This document shows positions 63,442 through 64,000 of a DNA stretch of 64,000 bases, one piece after another. The DNA is taken from contig CAVTQA010000010.1 in the NCBI GenBank assembly GCA_963736715.1, forward strand, positions 1 through 64,000, written 5' to 3'. Within the stretch, counting starts at the first letter, position 1. Every line of letters starts with the position of its first letter. The notes beneath the pieces are model-generated. The model was not told where the DNA came from. It saw only the letters and a program-made list of their open reading frames with translations, and did no database searches. This DNA is from AP-15 sp963736715. GTDB lineage: Bacteria > Pseudomonadota > Alphaproteobacteria > ATCC43930 > CGMCC-115725. The position numbers and the translations under genes are program-made.

Positions 63442-64000
63442 ATGGTGCGAATGCTTCGCTCCGCGGTTGTCGCGGCTGCGCTTGCGGTCGCTGTCCCGAC
63501 TTCGGCGATGGCGCAGACCCAGGTAATCGACGAGTTCAAGTTCGGGGTTCTCGCCCACGACGTCAGCCTTTTCGACAACCACGTCGAACCGGGGTCGGAC
63601 ATCAATTTCGAGATGCTGTTCACGCCGCCGGAATTCTTTCGCGTGATCGGGTCGCCGCGGCCCGATGTCGGCGGCTCGCTCAACACTGCGGGCGCCACGA
63701 ACGCCGGCTATTTCGGCCTGACCTGGGGCATCACGCTGATCCAGAACCTGTTCGGGTGGGGTGGCAGTGTCTTCGCCAATGGCAGCCTCGGGGGCGCTCT
63801 GCAGGACGGCTATACCGACAGCGCCCCGCCGGACCGCAAAAAGCTCGGCTCGACGGCGCTGTTCCGAGAAAGCGCCGAACTTGGTTATCAGCTGACGCCC
63901 ACTGTCAGCGTATCGGGGTTCGTTTGGCATATGTCGAACGCCAACCTCGCTCCGCACAATGCCGGGATCACCGACGCCGGCGCGCGGCTCGGCTTCAAGT
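63442..64000 (+). CDS. Acyloxyacyl hydrolase (PagL-like lipid A deacylase), partial
   Basis: The frame runs off the window edge after about 186 codons. A signal peptide (LRSAVVAAALAVAVPTSAMA) precedes an outer-membrane beta-barrel sequence: IDEFKFGVLAHDVSLFDNHV, FGLTWGITLIQNLFG, and VSGFVWHMSNANLAPHNAG, which carries the His-Ser of the PagL active site. It would remove a 3-linked acyl chain from lipid A. ATG 63442 or 63451 may be the start. Truncation is only due to the window. Confidence 0.87.
   Translation, partial: MVRMLRSAVVAAALAVAVPTSAMAQTQVIDEFKFGVLAHDVSLFDNHVEPGSDINFEMLFTPPEFFRVIGSPRPDVGGSLNTAGATNAGYFGLTWGITLIQNLFGWGGSVFANGSLGGALQDGYTDSAPPDRKKLGSTALFRESAELGYQLTPTVSVSGFVWHMSNANLAPHNAGITDAGARLGFK

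Overview
The window is GC-rich chromosomal DNA from an alphaproteobacterium. The evidence is the gene order around hemE (rho, hemJ, hemH, hemE, then a gene-free AT-richer gap, then ppsR, maf, aroE, coaE, dnaQ, secB, tim44-like, mltA, smr), a circularly permuted two-piece tmRNA gene, an SspB adaptor, MmcB and a DUF3309 peptide. I cannot name the genus. I see no prophage, transposase, CRISPR array, rRNA or ordinary tRNA gene.

Layout. 1-8 kb: a sulfite dehydrogenase operon (soeABC) behind a TAXI solute-binding protein, then recQ, all on the minus strand. 8-11.3 kb: an HxlR regulator with an EmrAB-type efflux pair behind a promoter covered by two matching palindromes. 11.5-20.6 kb: cell-wall enzymes (L,D-transpeptidase, DUF882/M15), metabolic genes (icd, a hydroxyacid dehydrogenase, a LOG-type hydrolase), a LysM protein and an ECF sigma / anti-sigma / Spy-like sensor cassette. 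20.6-23.1 kb: fumarase, sspB and ssrA. 23.6-29.6 kb: a CoA-binding/MetY reading-frame fusion, an M15 peptidase and a Rieske oxygenase cluster. 29.7-43.9 kb: a DUF255 protein, a quinone reductase, rho and the heme genes, a probable chromosomal origin (36804-37205), then the conserved rightward gene string. 44-47.4 kb: lutABC and smr. 47.5-56.7 kb: hldE, mmcB, an SbmA/YddA-like transporter, lysS, a DUF2846 lipoprotein and an ABC importer. 56.8-61.9 kb: a partner-switching signalling module (STAS-metallo-beta-lactamase fusion, CHASE2-PP2C phosphatase, OmpA lipoprotein, FecR protein, RsbW-like kinase). 61.9-64 kb: cobS, a 2OG-Fe(II) oxygenase and an acyloxyacyl hydrolase cut by the window edge.

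Most interesting: (i) the signalling module, where the STAS switch is fused to an RNase Z-like hydrolase instead of acting on a sigma factor; (ii) the permuted tmRNA encoding the tag ANDNFAQEALAA, immediately upstream of the gene for its ClpXP adaptor; (iii) the hemE-ppsR origin candidate; (iv) the twin-palindrome HxlR promoter; (v) the fused CoA-binding/MetY frame.

Caution: five genes (the LysM protein, the CoA-binding domain, a histidine phosphatase, lysS and the CHASE2 phosphatase) need one small frame correction each. All five can be repaired by adding one or two bases in G-runs or short repeats, and one of them is essential, so residual consensus errors are a more likely explanation than gene decay.
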